From Bosea sp. BIWAKO-01 (GTDB lineage: Bacteria > Pseudomonadota > Alphaproteobacteria > Rhizobiales > Beijerinckiaceae), in the NCBI RefSeq assembly GCF_001748145.1, contig NZ_BCQA01000001.1:1116001-1180000 (forward strand): a DNA stretch of 64,000 nt, written 5' to 3'. Below the pieces are notes generated by a model. It was given only the letters and a program-made list of their open reading frames with translations, ran no database searches and was not told the origin of the DNA. Below are positions 36,273 to 44,636 of the stretch, one piece after another (the first letter of the stretch is position 1; each line of letters begins with the position of its first letter). The translations under genes were made by a program, and so were the position numbers.

Positions 36273-37246
36273 CAGGCAGCCTTGGCGCCCTCGAGACGGG
36301 CATCGACCAGCTTGCGCAGGCTACGCAGATCCTTGACGAAGCCGCGAATGCCTTCGGCGAGCTTCTCTGTCGCCATGGCATCCTCGTTCAGCGCGAAGCG
36401 GAACGCCTTCTCGTCGAGCAGCAGTTTCGCAGGTGGCTTGCCGGAATTGTCCGGCGCGAGCCTGCGCGGCAGATCGCCTTGCGCCGCAGCGAGTTCGTCG
36501 AGCAGGCCGGGGCCGATGGTCAACCGGTCGCAACCCGCCAGCGCCTCGATCTCGCCCGTGTTGCGGAAGGAGGCGCCCATCACCACCGTGTCGATGCCGT
36601 AGGCCTTGTAATAGGCATAGATGGTGCGGACCGAGACCACGCCGGGATCAGTTTCCGCCGTGTAGGGGCCGCCGCCGGCCTTGACGTGCCAGTCGAGGAT
36701 TCGGCCGACGAAGGGGGAAATCAGGAAGGCCTTCGCATCCGCACAGGCGATGGCCTGCGGCAGCGAGAAGAGCAGGGTCAGGTTGCAGTCGACGCCCTCG
36801 CCCTGCAGCACCCTGGCCGCCTGGATGCCCTCCCAGGTCGAGGCGATCTTGATCAGGATGCGTTCCCGCCCGATGCCGCGCTCCTTGTAGGCAGCGATGA
36901 TGGCGCGGGCCTTGTCGATGCTCGCCTGAGTATCGAAAGAGAGATCGGCATCGACCTCGGTCGAAACCCGTCCCGGCACGATCCCGGCGAGCTCGGCGCC
37001 GAAGGTAACGGCCAGCCGGTCGCAAACCGCGTGGACGCGGGCGTCGCTGGAACCGGCAGCCTTGCGGCCCCAGGCAATCGCCTCGTCGACGAGATGGGCA
37101 TAGGCCGGGGTCTCGACGGCTTTGAGCAGCAAGGTCGGGTTGGTGGTGCAATCGACAGGCTTCAGACGGCGCACCGCTTCGATATCGCCGGTATCGGCGA
37201 CGACGGTGGTCATCTTGCGGAGCTGGTCGAGCTTGGAAGCGGTCAT
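36272..37246 (-). CDS. tal: transaldolase
   Basis: 324 residues, class I aldolase of the TalB subfamily by length. Schiff-base Lys133 is in [11 protein letters not shown], Asp18 in [10 protein letters not shown] and Glu97 in VSTEVDAD. It moves dihydroxyacetone between sedoheptulose-7-phosphate and glyceraldehyde-3-phosphate in the non-oxidative pentose phosphate pathway. I start at 37246 ([12 protein letters not shown]), which matches the E. coli TalB start and has AGGA upstream; 13 extra residues are in frame before it. It sits in an operon below two sugar permease genes, so it may be induced with a pentose-type substrate. Confidence 0.94.
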   Translation of the reverse strand: MTASKLDQLRKMTTVVADTGDIEAVRRLKPVDCTTNPTLLLKAVETPAYAHLVDEAIAWGRKAAGSSDARVHAVCDRLAVTFGAELAGIVPGRVSTEVDADLSFDTQASIDKARAIIAAYKERGIGRERILIKIASTWEGIQAARVLQGEGVDCNLTLLFSLPQAIACADAKAFLISPFVGRILDWHVKAGGGPYTAETDPGVVSVRTIYAYYKAYGIDTVVMGASFRNTGEIEALAGCDRLTIGPGLLDELAAAQGDLPRRLAPDNSGKPPAKLLLDEKAFRFALNEDAMATEKLAEGIRGFVKDLRSLRKLVDARLEGAKAA

Positions 37247-37356
37247 GGCGATCCTGCCGAAATCGGTGTCTTGAACAATGGTCAAACCTGCGGCGCTCTT
37301 CCGGCCCGGTCAAGCGAGTAGGCCGGAAGAACGGCTGCGCGCGCGGCGCAGATGGG

Positions 37357-38193
37357 TCAGCTCTTGACTGCCCCCGATGTCAGGCCGCCGACCATGTTCT
37401 TGCGGAAGCCATAATAAATCACAGCCGGCGGGATGGCGTAGAGCAGGCCGGCAGCCATCAGCAGATTCCAGGGCGCGTCATCCGCCGAGAGGAAGAGCCC
37501 TAGCCCCACCGCCAGAGGCACCGCCTTTTCGCTCGACAGCAGCAGGAAGGCGTAGAGATACTCGTTCCAGGCGAGCAGCAGCGCGTAGATGCCGATGACC
37601 ACCATCGAGGGCTTCATCAGCGGCAGGTAGACCATGCGGAAGAGCTGCAGCGAGGTCGCGCCATCCATGATCGCCGCCTCATCGAGTTCCTTCGGCAGCT
37701 TGTCGGAAGCCTGTTTCAGGACCCAGATCGCATAGGGCGAAGCCAGCGCGACCATGGCGAGGATCAGCGCAGTCTGCGTGTTGAGCAGACCGTAGGAGCC
37801 CATCGCCTTGTACATCGGGATGGCGAGGAAGGCGGCCGGGATGAGGTAGGTCGCCAATGCCAGATTCATGATCGTGCGCCCGCCCCTGACCCGCAGCCGG
37901 GCGATGGCGAAGGCGGCGCAGGTCGCAGCGAAGAGCGTCAGCAGCCCCGTGGCTATGGCGATGAAGAAGCTGTTGAACATCTGCAGCCAGAAATTGGTCA
38001 GGTAATAATGCTGCTGCTTGAAGACGATCTGGAAGTTCTGGAGCGTCGGCTGATCGGGCCAGAGCTTGCCGGCCAGCATCGACTCCTGGTTGGAGATCGA
38101 GAGCACGAAGAGATGGTAGATCGGCAGCAGGGTCCAGAGCAGGACCGGGATCGCGATCAGGATCAGCTTGCCTTCGTCGAGAACCTTTTTCAT
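37357..38193 (-). CDS. carbohydrate ABC transporter permease (MalG-like)
   Basis: 278-residue inner-membrane permease with six predicted TM helices. The cytoplasmic EAA loop is ELDEAAIMDGATSLQLFRMVYLPLMKP, in pieces near residues 188-214. The start MKKVLDEGKLILIAIPVLLWTLLP is MalG-like. I start at ATG 38193, which overlaps the stop of the preceding permease by one base (TGATG); the 93 in-frame residues upstream are inside that gene. It partners with the permease at 38193-39080 and the binding protein at 39180-40562. Confidence 0.93.
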   Translation of the reverse strand: MKKVLDEGKLILIAIPVLLWTLLPIYHLFVLSISNQESMLAGKLWPDQPTLQNFQIVFKQQHYYLTNFWLQMFNSFFIAIATGLLTLFAATCAAFAIARLRVRGGRTIMNLALATYLIPAAFLAIPMYKAMGSYGLLNTQTALILAMVALASPYAIWVLKQASDKLPKELDEAAIMDGATSLQLFRMVYLPLMKPSMVVIGIYALLLAWNEYLYAFLLLSSEKAVPLAVGLGLFLSADDAPWNLLMAAGLLYAIPPAVIYYGFRKNMVGGLTSGAVKS

Positions 38194-39080
38194 CACTCGG
38201 CTCCCTTGGACAGGCGCTTCACCATCACGAAGACCATCGGCAGGATCAGCGGCATCGCGACGATGATGGAGGCGATACCGAGATCCAGGTTGTTGTTGCG
38301 CATGTAGCGGATGCCGAGTGTCGCCAGCACATGGTTCATGTCGCCCGGCCCACCGCCGGTGAGCAGGTAGACGCTGTTGAAATCGCCCAGCGTCCAGATC
38401 ATCGAGAGCATGGTCGAGGTGACATAGAGCGTCGCCAGCGACGGCCAGGTGATGAAGCGGAACTGCTGCCACCCGTTGGCTCCGTCGACGCTCGCGGCCT
38501 CATAGAGATCCTGCGAGATCGCCAGGCGGCCGGTGACCAGGATCAGCGTCCAGAACGGCAGCGACTTCCAGATATGGACCATGATCGAGCTCGCGAAGGC
38601 GAGTGTCGGGTCGGTGAGCCAGCCCGGCCCCTCGACGATGCCGAACCAATGGAAGAGCTGTTGGTTGAGCATGCCGTTCTCCGGGTTCAGCATCACCCGG
38701 AAGGACAGGATGGTTGGAATCGAAGGCACGGCCCAGGGCAGGATGAACAGCACCAGCACGATGCGCACCCAGGCGCGCTGTTGCACGAAGAAGCCCGAAA
38801 GCCAGAGCGCGAGCAGGAACTTGAGGTTCACCGCCACGAACAGGAAGATGATGGTGTTGACCACCGTGCGAAGGAAGATCGGGTCGGCGAAGAGCGCGCG
38901 ATAGGACTGCCAGTTGAGCCCCAGCCAGAGGCCGTAACCGACCGGGTAGACCACCATCACGGCGAACACGAGAATATAGGGCATCAGCATCAGGGCGCCC
39001 CAGAGCGCCCTGTCGCGCGTGTGGCCCGAGGTCATTTCGGCCGATACCGTTGCCGGCGCTGACATGGTGGTGGCGGTCAT
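38193..39080 (-). CDS. sugar ABC transporter permease (MalF-like)
   Basis: 295 residues, six predicted TM helices after a 25-residue cytoplasmic start. The EAA loop is SQDLYEAASVDGANGWQQF near 198-216, followed by the conserved FITWPSL. It forms the second half of the transmembrane channel. A stable stem-loop lies between this gene and the binding-protein gene upstream, and one base is shared with the downstream permease. No ATP-binding subunit gene is in the operon. Confidence 0.93.
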   Translation of the reverse strand: MTATTMSAPATVSAEMTSGHTRDRALWGALMLMPYILVFAVMVVYPVGYGLWLGLNWQSYRALFADPIFLRTVVNTIIFLFVAVNLKFLLALWLSGFFVQQRAWVRIVLVLFILPWAVPSIPTILSFRVMLNPENGMLNQQLFHWFGIVEGPGWLTDPTLAFASSIMVHIWKSLPFWTLILVTGRLAISQDLYEAASVDGANGWQQFRFITWPSLATLYVTSTMLSMIWTLGDFNSVYLLTGGGPGDMNHVLATLGIRYMRNNNLDLGIASIIVAMPLILPMVFVMVKRLSKGAE

Positions 39081-39117
39081 CAGTCGTCCTCCGAGGCCCC
39101 GCGTTCTTTCGACGAGT

Positions 39118-39152
39118 CGGCATCCCGCGGCGCGTTTCGCCGCAGGATGCCG
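39118..39152 (-). promoter_or_regulatory. strong intergenic stem-loop between binding-protein and permease genes
   Basis: CGGCATCC and GGATGCCG (8 bp), then a single C-A mismatch, then GCGGCG/CGCCGC (6 bp) around loop CGTTT. No T-run follows on the transcribed minus strand. Position and form match the structures after malE-like genes that keep the binding-protein message stable and abundant relative to permease message. Confidence 0.6.
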
Positions 39153-39179
39153 TTTTCGCGGTCGTTCAGGTCGTCGGGA

Positions 39180-40562
39180 TCAGCCGGCGATCTGCTTGAT
39201 GCGAGCGATCATCTCGTCCACGGCCTGTTCGGGCGAGATCTTGTCCTGGACAACGCGGTTCACCGCCTTGGCCCAGACGTTCTCGGCATTCACGGTCGTG
39301 AAATTGTAGTTGTAGACGAACTGGAACGGCACCGTGCCGTCCTTGTACTGCTTGTAGACGACCGCACGGTGCGGGTCCTTGCCATCGGACCAGAACGGAG
39401 CCTCGATGCCCTTGAGCGTCGTCGGCACCCAGCGCCCGGCCGACCCTTCGACGAAGGGCCGCAGGTTCTCGTCCTTCATCAGGAAGGCCATGAATTCCTT
39501 GCCGCGCTTCTTGTTCTTCGCGTCCGCGAAGACCACGGCCGTCTTGACCGCCGCCAGGTTCGTCATGGCGCTGCCGTCCGGCTTCCTCGGGAACTCGGCC
39601 GTACGGATGTTCTCCTCGTAGTTCTTCTTCGCCGTCGCCCGCTGCTCGGCGGTCAACGCCGGATTGTTCATGTCGTCCATGTGCTTGCCGGCGATCGAGA
39701 TCGTGGCGTTATGCGTGGCGACGGTCGTGCGGTTGTGGAACGCGACGTTGTTGTCGGGGTCGAGCCAGTTCACCGACGAGGGCGGGGTGCAGCCGCGCTG
39801 GAAGATGTTCGCATAGGCCTTGACCGCCTCGATCATCCCGGCCCGGTTCTTGGGCTGGTCGAGGACGATCTTGCCATTCTCGTCGACGACCTGCGCGTTG
39901 AAGGCGTTGGCGAAGGTCAGGAAGCTGTAGAAAGTGTCGGAGGCGGCGACGCCCATGGGATGGCCAATGCCGTAGATGCGCTTGCCCTTGGCCCGCAATG
40001 CGCCCTGAACCTTGTCGCACCAGAAATCCCAATAACCGTCCCAGCCCTTGGGAATGTCCGCTTCCTTGAAGCCCGCCTCCTCCAGCATGTCCTTCCAGTA
40101 GGTGATGTGCATCATCTGCTGTTCGACGGGGAAGGCGTAGTAGGATTTCTTGCCGGCCTTGTTGTTCATCAAAAAGGTCGTCGCCAGCGCCTGCGGCTGG
40201 AACTCTGCCTTCATCGGCTCGATCACGTCGGTGACGTCTTCGAGCTTGCCGTCGAAGGCCCATTTGCCGGTCGTGCGGAAATCATAGGTGGTGCAGAAGC
40301 CGACATCGGGAGGCGTTCCGGCCTCGACGGCGCCGACCGATTTGGTCACGCAATCCTCAGTCGCATAGAGCGAGAGGTCGACCTTGACGCCCGTCGCCTT
40401 CTGGAACTTGTCGACCACCGCGAGCAGGGCATCGTCCTCGCCCTTGTAGAATCCTTTGGTGAACCAGACCGTCACGGTCTCCTGCGCAACGGCGGCGCCG
40501 GACCAGCCGGCAGCGATCGCCGCGAAGGCCGCGCCGGTCACGAGATAACGCATGGATTTCAT
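39180..40562 (-). CDS. sugar-type ABC transporter substrate-binding protein (family 1)
   Basis: 460 residues with a Sec signal peptide (MKSMRYLVTGAAFAAIAAG, cleavage near AVAQ at 27). The mature part is a type 1 extracellular solute-binding protein: VTVWFTKGFYKGEDDALLAVVDKF at the start, AGTPPDVGFC, then paired lobes to residue 460. Three or more cysteines occur (ATEDCV, FCTTYD, FWCDK, RGCTPP), unusual for a MalE-like protein and possibly disulfide-forming. Longer than typical 415-430. An ATG three codons downstream (MRYLV) is possible. First gene of a minus-strand operon; a LacI-type palindrome overlaps its leader. Ligand unknown. Confidence 0.9.
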   Translation of the reverse strand: MKSMRYLVTGAAFAAIAAGWSGAAVAQETVTVWFTKGFYKGEDDALLAVVDKFQKATGVKVDLSLYATEDCVTKSVGAVEAGTPPDVGFCTTYDFRTTGKWAFDGKLEDVTDVIEPMKAEFQPQALATTFLMNNKAGKKSYYAFPVEQQMMHITYWKDMLEEAGFKEADIPKGWDGYWDFWCDKVQGALRAKGKRIYGIGHPMGVAASDTFYSFLTFANAFNAQVVDENGKIVLDQPKNRAGMIEAVKAYANIFQRGCTPPSSVNWLDPDNNVAFHNRTTVATHNATISIAGKHMDDMNNPALTAEQRATAKKNYEENIRTAEFPRKPDGSAMTNLAAVKTAVVFADAKNKKRGKEFMAFLMKDENLRPFVEGSAGRWVPTTLKGIEAPFWSDGKDPHRAVVYKQYKDGTVPFQFVYNYNFTTVNAENVWAKAVNRVVQDKISPEQAVDEMIARIKQIAG

Positions 40563-40575
40563 TGAGAACCTCCCA

Positions 40576-40590
40576 TTTCAAACGTTTAAA
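40576..40590. promoter_or_regulatory. LacI/GalR-type operator upstream of the sugar importer operon
   Basis: TTTCAAACGTTTAAA contains the perfect palindrome AAACGTTT with the central CG typical of LacI/GalR operators. A half-like TCAAAACGTC (minus strand, 40603-40594) lies 10 bases away. The site is 14-28 bases before the ATG, where a repressor would block transcription or initiation. No lacI-family gene is in the window, so the regulator would be elsewhere. Confidence 0.45.
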
Positions 40591-40829
40591 TCTGACGTTT
40601 TGATACGCCTTAGGCGAAGAGACTAGTCGAAAACCCGCTCGACAAACAAGCCGGGCAGATGCGGGAAATTCGGGCAGGCCGGGCAGTCGGCCCGGTGGCG
40701 CACCACCACCTTGTGGAGCAGTTGCACTCCCGCATGCGGCCCCGGTGATGACAGGTCACGGATGTGTCATATACGCGGTCTACCGCGAGTGCCTGAGGCC
40801 GGCCGGCCGACGGACAGGAGAGAAAGACA

Positions 40830-41816
40830 ATGCATTCGAAGGCGATGATCGCTCTGGCTGCGACGGGCCTTGCCCTTTGCCTGGCCTCCCTCCCTGTCCA
40901 GGCGGCCGAGGGCAAGCTGGTTCTCTACACCAGCCAGCCCAATACCGACGCCCAGCAGACCATCGATGCCTTCAAGGCGAAATACCCCAAGGTCGAGATC
41001 AGCTTCGTGCGCGACGGCACGCCGCGCATCATGGCCAAGCTCAGGGCCGAGATCGAGGCCGGCGCGCCTCAGGCCGATGTTCTTCTGATCGCCGATTCGG
41101 TGACGATGGAGGGGCTGAAGCAGGAGAACCGGCTGTTGGCGCACGAAGCCGCCGCGACATCGGCCTATCCCGCCGGCATTCACGACCCCCAGAAGATGTG
41201 GTTTGCGACCAAGCTGATCACCACCGGCATTGTCTACAACACCAAGGCGGGACTGAAGCCGACCAGCTGGCTCGACCTCGGCAAGCCGGAGGTCAGGAAC
41301 CTGCTGGCCATGCCGAGCCCGCTGAACTCCGGCGCAGCTTTGATCCACACCATGACGCTCGCGGGCAGCCTGCCCGGCGGCTGGGGCTATTATGAAACCC
41401 TGAGGAACAACGGAGCGCTGGCAGCAGGCGGCAATGGCGACATCCTGAGGCAGGTCGCGACCGGCGAGAAGCTCTACGGCATGATCGTCGACTTCATGCC
41501 GATCCGCGAGAAGGCCAAGGGCGCACCCGTCGAGTTCGTGTTCCCGAGCGAGGGCGTCTCGGCCGTCAGCGAACCGGTCGCGATCCTCAAGAGCACCAGG
41601 AATCCTGAGGCCGCCAAGGCGTTCGTCGATTTCCTGATCTCGAAGGAGGGCCAGGAACTCGCCCTGAAGCAGGGCTATGTCGCGGCACATCCCGACGTCG
41701 CGCTGCCCGCGGGTTATCCCGAGCGCGCCGCCATCAAGCTGATGCCGTTTGATGCGGCCAAGGCGCTGGCCGACGAGACCGCAGCGCGCAAGCGCTTCAG
41801 CGCGATCTTCGAGTAA
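40830..41816 (+). CDS. ABC transporter substrate-binding protein (Fe3+/phosphonate type)
   Basis: 328 residues with a signal peptide (MHSKAMIALAATGLALCLASL, cleavage near VQAA at 26). The mature part begins KLVLYTSQPNTDAQQTIDAF, the pattern of FutA/AfuA/FbpA and 2-aminoethylphosphonate binding proteins. The tyrosine-rich iron site of true FbpA is not obvious, so the ligand may be a phosphonate, phosphate ester or other anion. A good GGAGAG site precedes the ATG. The permease follows after 23 bases. It is divergent from the sugar importer operon, with 267 bases between. Confidence 0.88.
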   Translation: MHSKAMIALAATGLALCLASLPVQAAEGKLVLYTSQPNTDAQQTIDAFKAKYPKVEISFVRDGTPRIMAKLRAEIEAGAPQADVLLIADSVTMEGLKQENRLLAHEAAATSAYPAGIHDPQKMWFATKLITTGIVYNTKAGLKPTSWLDLGKPEVRNLLAMPSPLNSGAALIHTMTLAGSLPGGWGYYETLRNNGALAAGGNGDILRQVATGEKLYGMIVDFMPIREKAKGAPVEFVFPSEGVSAVSEPVAILKSTRNPEAAKAFVDFLISKEGQELALKQGYVAAHPDVALPAGYPERAAIKLMPFDAAKALADETAARKRFSAIFE

Positions 41817-41839
41817 GCCCAAGCCAGGCCGGACGCAGC

Positions 41840-43582
41840 ATGACCCTCGTCGCCCGCTCCGACCGGTCGCATATCGGGCAACCTCGGCTCTTGCCGGGGT
41901 TGCACCTGCCTTCAGGGATCGGGCTGCCCGTGCTGGTGGCACTTTGCGTCCTGGTCTTCGGTGGCCTTCCCTTCCTGCGTCTCCTGCTCGCCGCTTTCGC
42001 GCCCGGCGGCCGGTTCATGCCGGATGCAGCCCTCGCCGAAATCGGCAGCCGGGCCGCTCTCACCGCGACCTTGCACAGCATCGAGACCGCCGGTCTCTCC
42101 GCGCTCGGCGCCTTCGCCATTGGCGGCGCCGTCGCGATCCTGCTCGCGGTGACGGATATACGCGGCAAGCGTCCGCTGGCCTTCGCCTTCGTCTTTTCGA
42201 TGATGATCGCGCCGCAGGTGGCGGCTCTCGCCTTCCTCAGCCTGACGGCCCCCCACTCTCCCATTCTTGGCGCGCTCGGCCTGACGCCGGCGCCGGGAAC
42301 GCCGAATCCCCTACTGGGCCGCGGCGGGATCATCCTGGTGATGGCGCTGCATCATGCGCCGCTGGTCGCGATCACGCTCTGGAGCGGGCTGCGCAGCGTC
42401 CCTCATTCACTGGTCGAGGCGGCGCAGCTCGAGGGTGCGGCGCCACCGACGATCATCACCCGCATCCTGCTGCCGGTCCTGCGCCCGCAGATCGTCGCAG
42501 CCGGTTTGATCGCCTTCGTCGCCGGCATCGGCAATTTCGGCATTCCTGCACTGCTCGGACTGCCGGTGAACTATCTCACCCTGCCAACCCTCATCTACCG
42601 GCGGCTCTCGAGCTTCGGACCGGCGGGGCTGCCGGATGCCGCGGCGCTGTCGTTGCTCGTCGCGCTGGTCGCCGGCCTCGGCATTCTCGCAAGCATCCTT
42701 GCGACGCGCCGCGGCGGAAAGGTCGAAATCGAGCGCCCCTTGCAGCCCTTCTGGTCTCTCGGCAGCGCCCGCCCCTTCGTCACAGCCGGCCTCTGGCTCC
42801 TGATCGCCCTCAAGCTCGGCCTGCCCTTCCTCGCCTTGCTCAGCGAAGCACTGACGCCAGCGCTCGGCGTCACGCTGTCCTGGCAGAGCCTGACCTTCGA
42901 CAAATTCACCGAGGTGCTGCTGCGCCAGGACGTGACAGCGCGCGCCTTCCGCAATTCCTTCCTGTTCGCCGGCACCGCGGCGGTGATCCTTGCGCTGGCC
43001 TCGATCGCCTTCGCCTACGCGCTGGAGCGGCGAATGGGCAAGGCGAGGCGTGTCGTCGAACTCGTCATAGAGCTGCCCTACGCCTTGCCCGGCGTGGTGC
43101 TCGCCATCGCCTGCATCCTGATGTTCCTGAAGCCGCTGCCGCTGATCGGCGTCAGCATCTACGCGACGCCATTCATCATCCTCTTCGCCTATCTGGCGCG
43201 TTTCCTGCCGCTGGCGCTGAAGGCCCCGATCGCGGCGATGGCGCAGATCGAGGCGCATCACGAAGAGGCGGCGAAACTGGACGGTGTCACGCTCTGGCAG
43301 ATGCTGCGCTTCATCGTGGCGCCGATCCTCGCCCCGGCTGCGACGGTCAGCGCGTTGATGGTGTTCCTCGTTGCCTTCAACGAACTCACCGTCTCGGCGC
43401 TGCTCTGGTCTTCGGGAACCGAGACGCTCGGCGTCGTACTGTTCAGCCTGAAGGAAGCCGGGCTCGCCGGCGAGGCAGCTGCGGTCGCGATCAGCGCGTC
43501 GGCCGTGATCCTTTGCGTGATGCTTCTGCTCGACCTTTGCGCCAAGCGCCTGCCGGAGAATGTCCTGCCCTGGCGGATCTGA
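41840..43582 (+). CDS. ABC transporter permease, fused double type (FbpB/SfuB-like)
   Basis: 580-residue inner-membrane protein with about twelve TM helices in two halves. Each half has an EAA loop: SLVEAAQLEGAAPPTIITRI near 192-211 and HHEEAAKLDGVTLWQMLRFI near 474-493. Such fused permeases serve iron(III), thiamine and 2-aminoethylphosphonate importers. The binding protein gene is 23 bases upstream. The expected ATPase gene is not here: the next gene, on the other strand with its stop 3 bases away, is a LysR regulator. Confidence 0.92.
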   Translation: MTLVARSDRSHIGQPRLLPGLHLPSGIGLPVLVALCVLVFGGLPFLRLLLAAFAPGGRFMPDAALAEIGSRAALTATLHSIETAGLSALGAFAIGGAVAILLAVTDIRGKRPLAFAFVFSMMIAPQVAALAFLSLTAPHSPILGALGLTPAPGTPNPLLGRGGIILVMALHHAPLVAITLWSGLRSVPHSLVEAAQLEGAAPPTIITRILLPVLRPQIVAAGLIAFVAGIGNFGIPALLGLPVNYLTLPTLIYRRLSSFGPAGLPDAAALSLLVALVAGLGILASILATRRGGKVEIERPLQPFWSLGSARPFVTAGLWLLIALKLGLPFLALLSEALTPALGVTLSWQSLTFDKFTEVLLRQDVTARAFRNSFLFAGTAAVILALASIAFAYALERRMGKARRVVELVIELPYALPGVVLAIACILMFLKPLPLIGVSIYATPFIILFAYLARFLPLALKAPIAAMAQIEAHHEEAAKLDGVTLWQMLRFIVAPILAPAATVSALMVFLVAFNELTVSALLWSSGTETLGVVLFSLKEAGLAGEAAAVAISASAVILCVMLLLDLCAKRLPENVLPWRI

Positions 43583-43585
43583 GCA

Positions 43586-44512
43586 TCACTCCGCCGCCTG
43601 CGTCTCGATCCTGGGCTCGCCCATCATCAGCGAGCGCGCCGCCTTGGCCTCGCGAACAATGAAATCGACGATGGCGCGCACGCGGGCGACATCCTTGAGA
43701 TCGGCATGGACCAGCAACCAGAACGAGCGCGTGATCGACACCGTATGCGGCAGCACGGGCACCAGGCGCGGCTCGGTCGCCGCCATGAAATGATGGATGA
43801 CGCCGATACCGGCGCCGGCAACGACCGCATTCATCTGAGCCAGCACGTTCGAGCTCTGCACCTGCGCCCGTAAGCCCTTGGCGACCTCGTCGAGATAGTC
43901 GAGCTCCGGCGTGAAGATCAGGTCGTCGATATAGCCGACGATCCGATGTTCGAAGAGGTCGTCGGGCTTCGCCACCACCGGCATGCTGTCGAGATACTCG
44001 CGCGTCGCATAGAGGCCGAGCCGGTAATCGCAGAGCTTGCGCGCGACGACCTTGCCTTCCTTGGGCGGCGCCAGTGTGATCGCGACATCGGCCTCCCTCT
44101 TGGACAGCGACAGCAGCCGCGGCATGGCGATGAGCTGCAGCTCGAGCCCGGGATAGGCCCTGGCAAGGCCAGCCAGGCGCGGCGCCAGGAAACAGGTGCC
44201 GAAACCGTCCGGCGCGCCGATCCGCACAGTGCCGGCCAGCGCCATGTCGGCACCGCCGATATCGCTCTGGATCGCGAGCGCCTCGGTTTCCATGCTCTCG
44301 GCCTTGGCGAGCAATCGCTCGCCATGGGCTGTGAGGGTGTAGCCCTGCGGCCGGCGCTCGAAAAGCTTGGCCTTGAGCGATTCCTCCAGAGAGGTGACAC
44401 GGCGCGAGACCGTGGCATGATCCGCCCCCAAACGCCGGGCCGCAGCCGTCAGCCGGCCGGAGCGGGCAACGGCGAGAAAGAAGCGCAGATCATCCCAGTC
44501 GAACCTCTCCAA
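43586..44512 (-). CDS. LysR family transcriptional regulator, TTG start
   Basis: 308 residues. The N-terminal HTH spans about 8-60 (FDWDDLRFFLAVARSGRLT, then ADHATVSRRVTSLEE) with an effector domain from about 95. I start at TTG 44512: GGGAGAG lies 6-12 bases upstream, and LERFDWDDL is where this LysR subgroup begins. The longer in-frame extension (to 44620) would overlap most of the promoter region and has a Cys/His-rich, unlikely start. It is divergent from mmsA across about 125 bases, so it likely controls the valine operon. Confidence 0.85.
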   Translation of the reverse strand: MERFDWDDLRFFLAVARSGRLTAAARRLGADHATVSRRVTSLEESLKAKLFERRPQGYTLTAHGERLLAKAESMETEALAIQSDIGGADMALAGTVRIGAPDGFGTCFLAPRLAGLARAYPGLELQLIAMPRLLSLSKREADVAITLAPPKEGKVVARKLCDYRLGLYATREYLDSMPVVAKPDDLFEHRIVGYIDDLIFTPELDYLDEVAKGLRAQVQSSNVLAQMNAVVAGAGIGVIHHFMAATEPRLVPVLPHTVSITRSFWLLVHADLKDVARVRAIVDFIVREAKAARSLMMGEPRIETQAAE

Positions 44513-44636
44513 GACGCTCTCCCTGATATTTGCTTTTGCGCACGACGAACGCTTGATAGTTGCTATAGCCGTGCACAAACGGGAATGGTAGGGGTGAGGC
44601 CAATCAAGACACCACACCATTCGTAGGGAGGGCGCG

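Noticed and set aside
44513..44620. Longer ATG-start version of the LysR protein at 43586
   Set aside because: The added 36 residues are unlike LysR N-termini and would cover the divergent mmsA promoter; a TTG with a good Shine-Dalgarno sequence fits better.
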